A DNA stretch of 38,594 nucleotides from contig CASGED010000057.1 in NCBI GenBank assembly GCA_949300425.1, forward strand, positions 1 to 38,594, given 5' to 3'. This document shows positions 1-8,024 of this stretch, in pieces. Made by a program: the position numbers and the translations under genes. Origin of the DNA: an uncultured Bacteroides sp. GTDB lineage: Bacteria > Bacteroidota > Bacteroidia > Bacteroidales > Bacteroidaceae. Numbering within the stretch: the first letter of the stretch is position 1; every line of letters begins with the position of its first letter. The notes beneath the pieces were generated by a model. That model saw only the letters and a list, made by a program, of their open reading frames with translations. It made no database searches and had not been told where the DNA came from.

Positions 1-56
1 ATATGCAGGTTGATCCACGTTGGAATGAATTAAAAAGATTATTAGATAACAATTAA
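1..56 (+). CDS. C-terminal end of a YceD/DUF177-family protein (partial)
   Basis: The frame is open from the left edge and ends at a TAA at 54-56, so only the last 17 or so residues are present. They read MQVDPRWNELKRLLDNN, which resembles the usual tail of YceD/DUF177 proteins (a DPRW..L..L pattern). In many bacteria yceD lies directly in front of rpmF, as here, with a 12-base gap. The identification rests on this short tail and on the neighbour, so it is moderate. YceD has been linked to 23S rRNA synthesis or ribosome assembly in other bacteria; nothing in this fragment tests that. Confidence 0.7.
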   Translation, partial: MQVDPRWNELKRLLDNN

Positions 57-68
57 AGTTTTAAGAAA

Positions 69-254
69 ATGGCACATCCTAAAAGAAGACAGTCAAAAAC
101 AAGAACTGCAAAAAGAAGAACTCATGATAAGGCAGTAGTTCCCACATTGGCTATTTGTCCGAATTGTGGTGAATGGCATGTATATCACACAGTATGTAGT
201 GCATGCGGTTATTATAGAGGTAAACTTGCAGTTGAAAAAGAAGCTGCTGTATAA
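69..254 (+). CDS. rpmF: 50S ribosomal protein L32
   Basis: This is a 61-residue basic protein of the large ribosomal subunit. It starts with MAHPKRRQSKTRTAKRR, the typical L32 start. It keeps a four-cysteine zinc ribbon: CPNC around residues 30-33 and CSAC around 43-46. It belongs to the C+ (zinc-binding) form of L32 rather than the cysteine-free paralogue that some bacteria use under zinc shortage. It follows the YceD tail and precedes fabH, the common yceD-rpmF-fabH order linking ribosome and fatty-acid genes. Length, start and zinc ligands all fit the family, so the call is firm. Confidence 0.98.
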   Translation: MAHPKRRQSKTRTAKRRTHDKAVVPTLAICPNCGEWHVYHTVCSACGYYRGKLAVEKEAAV

Positions 255-292
255 TTCGGTGGCTTTTAAGAATTGATACTCGAATAAGAAAT

Positions 293-337
293 GTCTAAAA
301 AGTCCTGTTCTCGAAATGAAAGCAGAACCTTTTAGAC
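293..337. other. Imperfect inverted repeat between rpmF and fabH
   Basis: GTCTAAAAAG at 293-302 can pair with CTTTTAGAC at 329-337, and GTTCT/AGAAC inside extends the stem after a bulge. No clear T-run follows on the plus strand. It may be a processing site or weak attenuator between rpmF and fabH. The role is a guess. Confidence 0.35.
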
Positions 338-376
338 TATGCTTATTGGAGTAAAATGGTAATATAGTAGATATTG

Positions 377-1384
377 ATGGAAAAAATAAATGCAGTAATT
401 ACAGGCGTCGGAGGCTATGTCCCTGATTATGTCTTGACGAATGACGAGATATCCAGAATGGTGGATACCAACGACGAATGGATTATGACGCGAATCGGAG
501 TGAAGGAGAGACGAATCCTGAATGAAGAAGGATTAGGTAGCTCGTACATGGCGCGCAAGGCGGCTAAGCAGTTGATGCAGCGTACGGGTAGTAATCCGGA
601 TGACATTGATTTGGTGATTGTCGCAACTACCACTCCCGATTATCATTTCCCTTCAACTGCATCCATTCTCTGTGATAAACTTCGTCTGAAGAATGCTTTT
701 GCGTTCGATTTGCAGGCGGCTTGTAGTGGTTTCCTCTATGCGATGGAGACGGCTGCAAATTTTGTACGTTCGGGGAGATATAAAAAGGTTATAATCGTTG
801 GTGCCGATAAGATGTCATCAATGGTAGATTATACCGACCGTTCTACGTGTCCGATTTTCGGCGATGGAGCGGCCGCTTTCATGATAGAACCTACCACTGA
901 GGATTATGGTATCATGGATGCAATCCTACGTACGGACGGTAAGGGATTGCCTTTCCTGCACATGAAGGCCGGCGGTTCGGTTTGCCCTCCTTCTTATTTC
1001 ACGGTGGATAATCACATGCACTACATTTATCAGGAAGGACGTACGGTGTTTAAATATGCCGTATCCAATATGTCAGATGTAAGTGCGGAGATTGCCCAGC
1101 GTAACGGATTGGATAAAGATAGCATAGATTGGGTGATTCCTCACCAGGCGAATTTACGCATCATTGATGCCGTGGCTCATCGCCTGGAAGTTCCTCATGA
1201 GAAGATGATGATTAACATTGACCGCTATGGTAACACCAGCGCGGGTACGTTGCCGCTTTGCATTTGGGATTTTGAGGATAAATTGAAGAAAGGTGATAAC
1301 CTTATTTTCACAGCGTTCGGTGCAGGATTTACTTGGGGAGCCGTGTATGTGAAATGGGGATATGACAGTAAAAAGGAACAATAA
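377..1384 (+). CDS. fabH: Beta-ketoacyl-ACP synthase III (KAS III)
   Basis: FabH condenses acetyl-CoA with malonyl-ACP to start fatty-acid chains in the cytosol. The 335-residue product has the family's usual length. The thiolase-fold catalytic triad is visible: Cys116 in AACSGF, His256 in IPHQAN and Asn286 in GNTSAG. I chose ATG at 377; the frame also allows a TTG at 374, one codon earlier, which is less likely. The gene follows rpmF by about 120 bases and is closed by an intrinsic terminator, so it probably ends the yceD-rpmF-fabH unit. Other KAS III-like enzymes share the fold, but the context and complete triad support housekeeping FabH. Confidence 0.96.
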   Translation: MEKINAVITGVGGYVPDYVLTNDEISRMVDTNDEWIMTRIGVKERRILNEEGLGSSYMARKAAKQLMQRTGSNPDDIDLVIVATTTPDYHFPSTASILCDKLRLKNAFAFDLQAACSGFLYAMETAANFVRSGRYKKVIIVGADKMSSMVDYTDRSTCPIFGDGAAAFMIEPTTEDYGIMDAILRTDGKGLPFLHMKAGGSVCPPSYFTVDNHMHYIYQEGRTVFKYAVSNMSDVSAEIAQRNGLDKDSIDWVIPHQANLRIIDAVAHRLEVPHEKMMINIDRYGNTSAGTLPLCIWDFEDKLKKGDNLIFTAFGAGFTWGAVYVKWGYDSKKEQ

Positions 1385-1410
1385 CACGTTTTATTGTTTT
1401 CAGATACATT

Positions 1411-1450
1411 AAAAACGCATCCTATTTTATGAATTCGATGCGTTTTTTTT
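1411..1450 (+). terminator. Intrinsic terminator after fabH
   Basis: AAAAACGCATC pairs with GATGCGTTTTT around a short A/T-rich loop, and the stem runs into a T-tract ending at 1450. This separates fabH from era. Confidence 0.85.
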
Positions 1451-1474
1451 CACCACTTTTTTAAAAACAAGAAT

Positions 1475-2356
1475 ATGCATAAGGCCGGTTTTGTAAATAT
1501 CGTAGGGAACCCCAATGTGGGTAAGTCCACTTTGATGAATGCCTTAGTGGGCGAACGTATATCTATTGCAACCTTCAAGGCGCAGACGACGCGCCACCGT
1601 ATTATGGGTATCTATAATACAGATGATATGCAGATTGTCTTTTCGGATACGCCGGGTGTTGTGAAGCCTGCTTATAAGTTGCAGGAGTCGATGCTGAACT
1701 TTTCTACTTCTGCATTGACGGATGCGGATGTACTGCTTTACGTGACCGATGTCATCGAGACTCCCGATAAGCATAATGATTTTGTGGAGAAAGTCAGCTT
1801 GATGGAAATTCCGGTACTTTTGCTTATTAACAAAATTGATTTGACCAATCAGGAGAAGCTGATAGAACTGGTTGAAAACTGGAAGGCTTTGTTGCCTAAG
1901 GCCGAGATTATCCCGATATCCGCCGCCAATAAGTTTAATGTGGATTACGTCATGAAACGGGTGAAGGATTTGCTTCCTGATTCTCCGCCTTATTTTGACA
2001 AGGACCAGTGGACGGACAAGCCCGCACGCTTCTTTGTGACCGAAATTATCCGCGAGAAAATATTGCTTTATTACGATAAGGAGATTCCTTACTCGGTAGA
2101 GGTGGTAGTGGAGCAATTCAAGGAAGACGCGAAGAAGATACACATCAATGCCGTTATTTATGTGGAGCGCGAGTCGCAGAAGGGTATCATTATCGGCAAG
2201 CAAGGCCGTGCGTTGAAGAAAGTGGCCACGGAAGCGCGGCGCGATTTGGAGAAATTCTTTGGAAAGACCATTTATTTGGAAACGTTTGTGAAGGTTGACC
2301 AGAATTGGCGAAACTCCGACAAGGAATTGCGCAACTTTGGTTATCAACTGGATTGA
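1475..2356 (+). CDS. era: GTPase Era
   Basis: Era is an essential GTPase that binds the 3' end of 16S rRNA and helps mature the 30S subunit. The 293-residue product has an N-terminal GTPase domain with G1 GNPNVGKS at 11-18, switch TTRH near 38-41, G3 DTPG at 58-61, G4 NKID at 119-122 and a G5 SAA near 149-151. A C-terminal KH domain carries the GKQG loop at 241-244. Start, domains and length match Era. It sits 47 bases upstream of der; the two GTPase genes being adjacent is common in Bacteroidetes and suggests co-transcription. Confidence 0.97.
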   Translation: MHKAGFVNIVGNPNVGKSTLMNALVGERISIATFKAQTTRHRIMGIYNTDDMQIVFSDTPGVVKPAYKLQESMLNFSTSALTDADVLLYVTDVIETPDKHNDFVEKVSLMEIPVLLLINKIDLTNQEKLIELVENWKALLPKAEIIPISAANKFNVDYVMKRVKDLLPDSPPYFDKDQWTDKPARFFVTEIIREKILLYYDKEIPYSVEVVVEQFKEDAKKIHINAVIYVERESQKGIIIGKQGRALKKVATEARRDLEKFFGKTIYLETFVKVDQNWRNSDKELRNFGYQLD

Positions 2357-2403
2357 GTAGAAATAGTATAAACGACTGGGACAGTCGCAAAAACAAAAAG
2401 ATT

Positions 2404-3717
2404 ATGGGAAACTTAGTCGCGATTGTAGGACGCCCCAATGTGGGAAAATCTACGTTATTTAACCGCTTGACCAAAACCCGTCAGGCGATTGTAAACGAAG
2501 AAGCGGGAACGACGCGTGACCGCCAGTATGGTAAAGCCGAATGGTGTGGACGTGAGTTCTCGGTGGTAGACACCGGAGGTTGGGTGGTCAACTCTGATGA
2601 TGTCTTTGAGGAAGAAATCCGCAAACAGGTATTGCTGGCCGTGGACGAAGCCGATGTTATTCTGTTCCTGGTGGACGTGATGAACGGAGTGACGGACTTG
2701 GATATGGAGGTGGCTTCCATTTTGCGCCGTGCCCAAAAGCCAGTTCTGCTGATAGCCAACAAGACGGACAATTATGATTTACAATACAACGCAGCCGAGT
2801 TCTATCGGTTGGGCTTGGGCGACCCGTATTGTATCTCGGCTGCTACGGGAAGTGGCACCGGTGATATGATGGATTTGATAGTCAGTAAGTTCAGAAAAGA
2901 AGCGGATGAAATAGTAGAAGATGACCTGCCCCGCATTGCGGTGGTTGGGCGTCCTAATGCAGGAAAATCCTCCATCGTGAATGCCTTTATGGGGGAAGAG
3001 CGTAACATTGTGACCGAGATTGCCGGTACTACCCGCGATTCCATCTATACCCGTTACAACAAGTTTGGATTCGATTTTTATCTGGTGGATACGGCCGGCA
3101 TCCGCAAGAAAAACAAGGTGAATGAAGACTTGGAGTATTATTCGGTAATCCGCTCCATTCGTGCCATCGAAAATTCGGATGTCTGCATCTTGATGCTGGA
3201 TGCTACGCGAGGTATTGAGAGCCAGGACTTGAATATCTTCTCCCTGATACAAAAGAATTCGAAAGGCTTGGTAGTAGTGGTCAATAAGTGGGATTTGGTG
3301 CCCGACAAGACTGTGAAGGTTATGAAAACATTCGAAGATGCCGTTCGCAACCGTTTGGCTCCTTTTGCCGATTTTCCCATCATCTTTGCCTCGGCATTGA
3401 CCAAACAACGCATCCTGAAGGTACTCGAAGCTGCCCGCATGGTGTATGACAACCGCCATACGCGCATATCTACCGCACGTTTGAACGAAGAGATGTTGCC
3501 GCTCATCGAAGCTTATCCACCTCCTTCGATTAAAGGTAAGTACATCAAGATAAAGTATATCACGCAGTTGCCCAATACGCAGATACCTTCGTTCGTCTAT
3601 TTCGCCAACTTGCCTCAGTACGTCAAGGAGCCATACAAACGCTTCCTGGAGAACAAAATGCGCGAGAAGTGGAACCTGACGGGTACTCCCATCAACATCT
3701 TTGTGCGTCAGAAGTAA
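2404..3717 (+). CDS. der: Ribosome biogenesis GTPase Der (EngA)
   Basis: Der has two consecutive GTPase domains and acts late in 50S assembly. The 437-residue product shows G1 GRPNVGKS at 9-16 and the second domain's GRPNAGKS at 182-189, each with DTGG/DTAG and NKxD motifs (NKTD and NKWD), followed by a C-terminal KH-like domain. I place the start at ATG 2404, giving [11 protein letters not shown], the standard Der start. The frame is open further upstream to 2305, but that would overlap era and add about 33 residues unlike the family. Confidence 0.97.
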   Translation: MGNLVAIVGRPNVGKSTLFNRLTKTRQAIVNEEAGTTRDRQYGKAEWCGREFSVVDTGGWVVNSDDVFEEEIRKQVLLAVDEADVILFLVDVMNGVTDLDMEVASILRRAQKPVLLIANKTDNYDLQYNAAEFYRLGLGDPYCISAATGSGTGDMMDLIVSKFRKEADEIVEDDLPRIAVVGRPNAGKSSIVNAFMGEERNIVTEIAGTTRDSIYTRYNKFGFDFYLVDTAGIRKKNKVNEDLEYYSVIRSIRAIENSDVCILMLDATRGIESQDLNIFSLIQKNSKGLVVVVNKWDLVPDKTVKVMKTFEDAVRNRLAPFADFPIIFASALTKQRILKVLEAARMVYDNRHTRISTARLNEEMLPLIEAYPPPSIKGKYIKIKYITQLPNTQIPSFVYFANLPQYVKEPYKRFLENKMREKWNLTGTPINIFVRQK

Positions 3718-3800
3718 ACTAAATCATCCTTTTACGATAGGATAGCCCGGCTGATTATTCGAGAGCACTGAAAAAGTCTTTTCATAGCTCCTCCGTTTGA

Positions 3801-3842
3801 CATCCGCGTTTCCGTACATCAACAGTGACGGAAACGCGGATG
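3801..3842. repeat. Perfect 15-bp stem-loop downstream of der
   Basis: CATCCGCGTTTCCGT at 3801-3815 is exactly complementary to 3828-3842, with a 12-base loop. There is no T-run on either side, so it is not a classical intrinsic terminator. It may protect the 3' end of the der message. Confidence 0.75.
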
Positions 3843-3860
3843 TTGACATATAAGAGCGTG

Positions 3861-3917
3861 GATGTTTCTAACATTCCCCTCCTATGTTAGAAACATTCAC
3901 GCCTTAGGTTAGTAACC
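3861..3917. repeat. 22-bp-phased palindrome array, three units
   Basis: Three copies of a GTT-N3-AAC palindrome start at 3864 (GTTTCTAAC), 3886 (GTTAGAAAC) and 3908 (GTTAGTAAC), exactly 22 bases apart. The first two are in opposite orientation and lie in longer AATGTT/AACATT-type palindromes. A second array with the same spacing lies at 24246-24327. Confidence 0.8.
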
Positions 3918-4046
3918 TGAAATGAGACCAGTCCTCACTCTCTTCGTTCTTGTAAATTCAATTAATCGCAGACTCCTCCTCTTTCTTTTCTTTTATGTTT
4001 ACTAAATGAGGTCGGGTCCGCGCCGACTGGGCTTTCAGTCTGTTTT

Positions 4047-4063
4047 ATGCAACCAAGTTGCAT
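4047..4063. promoter_or_regulatory. Perfect 7-3-7 dyad, candidate operator for the Fur-family regulator
   Basis: ATGCAAC-CAA-GTTGCAT is a perfect inverted repeat ending 11 bases before the -7 element of the ATPase promoter, where a bound repressor would block RNA polymerase. Fur-family proteins bind dyads of about this size, and a Fur-family gene is the second gene of this operon. That this protein binds here is inference. Confidence 0.55.
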
Positions 4064-4074
4064 CGCATACTCCT

Positions 4075-4082
4075 TATCTTTG
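4075..4082 (+). promoter_or_regulatory. Bacteroides-type -7 element of the metal ATPase operon
   Basis: TATCTTTG matches the -7 consensus TAnnTTTG and lies 39 bases before the chosen start codon. No clean TTTG is seen at the -33 position, so the promoter may be weak or rely on the dyad-bound regulator. Confidence 0.65.
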
Positions 4083-4121
4083 TGGCAAGAAACAAAATCT
4101 ATAACGAATACAAAGGAAGTT

Positions 4122-6068
4122 ATGAGTTGTCATTGTTGTACGCATCATGAATCTGCCGCGTCAGGCTGTTCATGCGCATCGCATTCTTTTTGGGGGGAAT
4201 ATGGCGGAATATTGTTGTCCGCTTTGTTGCTTGCTGTCGGGATTGGTCTCAACTTGTCGGAAGTTTCGTTTTTCCAGCAACGCGGTGTGGCGCTTGTTTG
4301 GTTCTTGGCCGCCTACTTGTCGGTTGCCGTTCCTGTTTTGAAAGAAGCCTTTGAAGGACTGAGACACAGGGACTATTTTAATGAATTTACTCTGATGCTC
4401 ATTGCCACTGTCGGTGCTTTTGCCATTGGCGAATATCCGGAAGGAGTAGCGGTCATGTTGTTCTATTCGGTAGGCGAACATTTCCAAGAGAAGGCGGTGG
4501 CAAAGGCACGAGCCAACATCAGCGATTTGGTGGACATCCATCCGGAAAAGGCTACCGTTATCCGCGACGGGCATCCTGTGACGGTTCCGCCCGAAGCAGT
4601 GCGGCCGGGAGAAATCATAGAGGTGAAAGCGGGTGAGCGGGTGCCGCTTGACGGAGTTTTGTGTACTGATACTGCCGATTTCAATACCGCGGCCCTGACG
4701 GGAGAAAGTTTGCCCCGTTCCATTGCCCCCGGTGGGGAAGTATTGGCCGGCATGATAGTTACCGGACGTATGGCGCGCATTCGGGTTAGCCGAGTATTCA
4801 AAGACAGCGCTTTGTCGCGCATCTTGCGTTTGGTGGAAGAAGCTTCGGAGCGCAAGGCGCCTACGGAACTCTTCATCCGCAAGTTTGCGCGCGTCTATAC
4901 GCCGGCGGTCACAGGCCTGGCTGTTCTCATTGTCCTGTTACCCTATTTATGGTCGTTGGCCGATGCTGCTTTTGCCTATATCTTTAGCGATTGGCTCTAC
5001 CGGGCACTGGTCTTCCTCGTCGTATCCTGCCCTTGCGCCTTGGTGGTCAGCATTCCGTTAAGTTACTTCTGTGGCATCGGGGCGGCTTCCCGTACGGGCA
5101 TTTTGTTTAAGGGGGGCAACTGTCTGGATGCACTCAATTCAGTCAATACGGTAGTCTTTGACAAGACGGGAACCTTGACGCAAGGTTCGTTCGAGGTGCA
5201 GGCTTGTCAGGCGGCGGGCGGTTTCACCCGGGAAGAGCTGATTCGCCTGACCGCTTCTGTCGAGCAGAACAGTACACACCCCATTGCCCAAGCGATTGTG
5301 GACTATGCGCGCCGCTCCGGCATTGCGCTTAGTCCGGTCAGTGGCGTAGAAGAAACGGCTGGATATGGTTTGGCTTGTACGATTGGTTCCCGGCAGATAG
5401 AAGTGGGAAATGCCAGGTTGTTGTCACAAAACGGGATAGATTATCCCAAGGAATTGGACTCCATGGACGGAACACTCGTCGTATGTGCGGCGGATGGAAG
5501 GTATGCAGGCTGTTTTTTACTATCCGATGTGCTGAAGACCGATGCGGTCGAGGCTATTCATGCCTTAAAAAAACTAAATATCCCGCATATTGAAATGCTG
5601 TCTGGCGATAAACAAAGTATTGTCACTACCTTTGCCCGCAAGTTAGGCATTACGCGGGCGTTCGGAGACCTGCTTCCTGAAGGGAAAGTAAAGCACCTGG
5701 AAAGTCTGCGTAAAGATGTCAGCAACCGCATAGCCTTTGTGGGAGACGGTATCAACGATTCGCCCGTACTCGCCTTGAGCGACGTAGGCATTGCTATGGG
5801 CGGGCTGGGAAGCGATGCGGCTATTGAAACGGCAGATGTCGTTATCCAGACAGACCAGCCATTGAAGGTGGCCGCGGCCATCCTTATCAGCCGGAGGACG
5901 CGAAACATTGTCTGGCAGAATATTGTGTTGGCGGTAGGAGTAAAGGTGGTTGTATTGGCATTGGGAGCCTTAGGCATAGCGACACTGTGGGAAGCCGTTT
6001 TCGCCGACGTGGGAGTCGCTTTATTGGCCATTTTGAATGCCATGCGCCTACAGAGAATAAGGAACTAA
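4122..6068 (+). CDS. Heavy-metal-translocating P1B-type ATPase (Zn/Cd/Pb group)
   Basis: This is an inner-membrane ATPase that exports soft divalent metals. The 648-residue product has the metal-channel CPC motif at 303-305, the phosphorylated Asp347 in DKTGTLT, an HP motif (STHPIAQA) and the hinge GDGINDSP. The lysine in GVKVVVL and the DVG in FADVG near the C-terminus are typical of the Zn/Cd/Pb subgroup. There is no N-terminal HMA domain; instead the protein begins with a short Cys/His-rich tail (CHCCTHH, then CSCASH) that could bind metal. ATG 4122 is chosen because the longer open frame from 4047 begins upstream of the -7 promoter element. It is followed after 13 bases by a Fur-family regulator. 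The exact metal cannot be read from sequence. Confidence 0.93.
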   Translation: MSCHCCTHHESAASGCSCASHSFWGEYGGILLSALLLAVGIGLNLSEVSFFQQRGVALVWFLAAYLSVAVPVLKEAFEGLRHRDYFNEFTLMLIATVGAFAIGEYPEGVAVMLFYSVGEHFQEKAVAKARANISDLVDIHPEKATVIRDGHPVTVPPEAVRPGEIIEVKAGERVPLDGVLCTDTADFNTAALTGESLPRSIAPGGEVLAGMIVTGRMARIRVSRVFKDSALSRILRLVEEASERKAPTELFIRKFARVYTPAVTGLAVLIVLLPYLWSLADAAFAYIFSDWLYRALVFLVVSCPCALVVSIPLSYFCGIGAASRTGILFKGGNCLDALNSVNTVVFDKTGTLTQGSFEVQACQAAGGFTREELIRLTASVEQNSTHPIAQAIVDYARRSGIALSPVSGVEETAGYGLACTIGSRQIEVGNARLLSQNGIDYPKELDSMDGTLVVCAADGRYAGCFLLSDVLKTDAVEAIHALKKLNIPHIEMLSGDKQSIVTTFARKLGITRAFGDLLPEGKVKHLESLRKDVSNRIAFVGDGINDSPVLALSDVGIAMGGLGSDAAIETADVVIQTDQPLKVAAAILISRRTRNIVWQNIVLAVGVKVVVLALGALGIATLWEAVFADVGVALLAILNAMRLQRIRN

Positions 6069-6081
6069 CGTAGAATTAGTA

Positions 6082-6531
6082 ATGGAGAACGAAAAATTAT
6101 ATTTGGAGTTATTGGCCCGGCGCGAGATACAGCCGACCGCCATCCGTCTAATGGTACTGAAAGCGATGGAAGATGCCGGACGCTCAGTGTCGTTGCTCGA
6201 TTTGGAAAACATGCTCGACACGGTAGACAAATCCACCATCTACCGCACTCTGACCCTCTTCCTGTCCCGTCATTTGATTCATAGCATTGATGATGGAACC
6301 GGTTCGTTCAAGTATGCCGTGTGCAGTTCCTCCTGTTCGTGCGAAGTGGGCGACCTGCATACCCATTTCCATTGCACGGAATGCAACCGTACGTTTTGTT
6401 TCACGAATATTCCTACTCCCGTCGTAAAACTGCCCGAAGGCTTCACTTTGAGCAGCATCAATTATGTGTTGAAAGGGCTTTGTCCGGAGTGTGCTGCCAA
6501 AAAATGCAAGCCCGACGCATCAGAAAGTTAG
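6082..6531 (+). CDS. Fur-family metal-responsive transcriptional regulator
   Basis: The 149-residue product has an N-terminal winged helix (residues about 15-80, with a recognition helix around VDKSTIYRTL) and a C-terminal metal and dimer domain. That domain has HFHCTEC and CPEC (paired cysteines of a structural zinc site), plus an extra CSSSCSC cluster before HTHFHC. The sequence does not decide between Fur, Zur and PerR. Co-transcription with a Zn/Cd/Pb-type exporter suggests sensing of zinc or a related metal, possibly acting as a repressor through the dyad at 4047-4063. Its 3' end converges on the GH29 gene with only 6 bases between the stop codons. Confidence 0.9.
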   Translation: MENEKLYLELLARREIQPTAIRLMVLKAMEDAGRSVSLLDLENMLDTVDKSTIYRTLTLFLSRHLIHSIDDGTGSFKYAVCSSSCSCEVGDLHTHFHCTECNRTFCFTNIPTPVVKLPEGFTLSSINYVLKGLCPECAAKKCKPDASES

Positions 6532-6552
6532 CGGAAGTTATTCCGCTAACTT
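6525..6552. terminator. Bidirectional hairpin spanning both convergent stop codons
   Basis: AAGTTAGCGGAA at 6525-6536 pairs perfectly with 6541-6552 around a 4-base loop. The left arm contains the regulator's stop codon, and the right arm encodes the last residues (KLAE) of the GH29 enzyme, whose stop lies in the loop region. A weak T-rich stretch follows on the plus side. It probably ends both transcripts. Confidence 0.7.
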
Positions 6553-7869
6553 GATTTTTACGACTTGGAGGGAGCAGCCGTCCACTTGCCCGTCCGGAAT
6601 ATGGACAAGCAGTCTTCCATCTCTGTTTTCAAAATTCAGCGGCATGCCCGTTTCTAAGATTTCCGCGCTTTGGGCACCCGTCAGGTCCAGCGTCAAGTCT
6701 TGTATGGGGCGCGTCAGGAAGGCGTAGACCCACTTCCCTCCGGCAGTCTCCTTGCAAGTGAGGATTACTCCCTCCGGCGCTTTTACCGCTACAGGTTGCG
6801 TGCCATAAACTCCTTCTCCGTTTGCCAACAGCCAGGCGCCCATCTCACGCAACCTCCGCGTAGCCATGACGGGGAACGTCCCATCGGCTTTGGGACCGAC
6901 GTTCAGCAGGTAATTGCCACCTTTGGAAACGTTGCTCACCAGGTAAGTCAGCATGCGGGTGGCCGTTTTCCAGTTGTAGTCCTTTGCGTGATAGGCCCAC
7001 GAATTCTGCATCGTGGCAGGTGTCTGCCAAGGTTTCTCCAGGATTTCCTTCGGGTAGCTGTTGTCGTGCATTTCCAGGAAGTCGATGTTGTCACCGGGGT
7101 TAAAGTAGCAGATACGCCCGTTTATCAGGCATTTAGGGCTGTATTTCCGTACCAGCCGGATTAATTCGTCTCTACGTTGGGGCGTGATGTGGTTTTCTTC
7201 GTCCCACGTGTCAAACCATAGCAGATCCGGGTCGTAGTTCACAATCAGTTCCTTGATCTGCGGCAGGCTTTTCTCCTGCCAGTATTTCTCAAACTCTTCG
7301 TCCGAGCGGCTGCCTACCCAAAACGGCAAAGCGCCCTGTGGATGCTCCCAGTCCTGCCAATGGGAATAGTAGAACCCGTATTTCATCCCGTGTTTTTTGC
7401 AGGCTTTCACCAACTGGGTCAACAGGTCTTTCTTATAAGGAGTCTGCATGATGTCAAAATCCGAAACCTTGGAGTCCCACAACGCGAATCCCTCGTGGTG
7501 CTTGGCCGTAATGACAAAGTAGCGCATGCCTGCGTTTTTAGCTTCCAGAACCCACTTCTCCGCATCGAAGTCGACCGGATTGAAGTGGTGAATCAACTTT
7601 CTATATTCGTCAAAAGGGATATTCAGGCGGGGCTGTATCCATTCGGCATACCAACTATTCCCTTGTGGAAACGAGGAATCGGGCAGGGTATGTCCGTTGT
7701 AGCTGCCTTCCAACAGCGAATAAAGCCCCCAATGAATAAACATACCGAATTTGGCATCTTTAAACCACTGCAAGCTGTCCGGCCGGGGTAGCGACAGGTC
7801 TTCTTGCCGTTGCGCTCCGGCGGGAAAGGCGCACAGGACGCAAAACAATAGGATGATAAATTTCTTCAT
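6538..7869 (-). CDS. GH29 family alpha-L-fucosidase, secreted
   Basis: GH29 enzymes are retaining exo-fucosidases. The 443-residue product starts with a signal peptide (MKKFIILLFCVLCAFPAGAQ), indicating export. The (beta/alpha)8 domain shows FGMFIHWGLYS at 41-51, TAKHHEGF at 121-128 and LLWFDTW with candidate nucleophile Asp220. A short beta-sandwich C-terminal domain ends in KLAE. I chose ATG 7869; the frame extends 18 codons upstream, but that stretch lacks signal-peptide character and begins too close to the promoter. It sits apart from the PUL, with its own promoter, next to housekeeping genes. Substrate linkage cannot be told from sequence. Confidence 0.93.
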   Translation of the reverse strand: MKKFIILLFCVLCAFPAGAQRQEDLSLPRPDSLQWFKDAKFGMFIHWGLYSLLEGSYNGHTLPDSSFPQGNSWYAEWIQPRLNIPFDEYRKLIHHFNPVDFDAEKWVLEAKNAGMRYFVITAKHHEGFALWDSKVSDFDIMQTPYKKDLLTQLVKACKKHGMKYGFYYSHWQDWEHPQGALPFWVGSRSDEEFEKYWQEKSLPQIKELIVNYDPDLLWFDTWDEENHITPQRRDELIRLVRKYSPKCLINGRICYFNPGDNIDFLEMHDNSYPKEILEKPWQTPATMQNSWAYHAKDYNWKTATRMLTYLVSNVSKGGNYLLNVGPKADGTFPVMATRRLREMGAWLLANGEGVYGTQPVAVKAPEGVILTCKETAGGKWVYAFLTRPIQDLTLDLTGAQSAEILETGMPLNFENRDGRLLVHIPDGQVDGCSLQVVKIKLAE

Positions 7870-7920
7870 CTTTCGTAGATTTTTTAAGGTAATCAATATG
7901 TGATATTTTATTTTACCCGG

Positions 7921-7928
7921 CAAAAATA
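7921..7928 (-). promoter_or_regulatory. -7 element for the GH29 gene
   Basis: Read on the minus strand the site is TATTTTTG, which fits TAnnTTTG, about 50 bases upstream of the GH29 start. It is one half of a divergent promoter region with the oxidoreductase gene. Confidence 0.55.
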
Positions 7929-7961
7929 CATATTTCTTTTTATAGCTTCAAAGAAAAGACA

Positions 7962-7969
7962 TATCTTTG
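7962..7969 (+). promoter_or_regulatory. -7 element for the fused oxidoreductase gene
   Basis: TATCTTTG is an exact match to TAnnTTTG, 55 bases before the start codon at 8025. An AAAGGAG ribosome-binding site precedes that start. Confidence 0.7.
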
Positions 7970-8024
7970 CAGAAATATCAATCTGATAGCAAAAACGTAA
8001 TTATACTAATAAAAGGAGTAGCAA

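Larger units (their letters stand above)
3718..4121. other. Non-coding gap between der and the metal ATPase
   Basis: This 404-base stretch holds no convincing gene. From left to right it has a weak hairpin, a strong 15-bp stem-loop (3801-3842), a 22-bp-phased palindrome array (3861-3917), a pyrimidine-rich stretch near 3975-3995, a dyad operator candidate (4047-4063) and the ATPase promoter (4075-4082). Confidence 0.75.

Noticed and set aside
2305-2403. Upstream extension of der
   Set aside because: It would overlap era by about 50 bases and add residues unlike any Der N-terminus; ATG 2404 gives the canonical start.
4047-4121. Upstream extension of the metal ATPase
   Set aside because: The ATG at 4047 lies within the dyad and upstream of the -7 element, so it would not be on the transcript.
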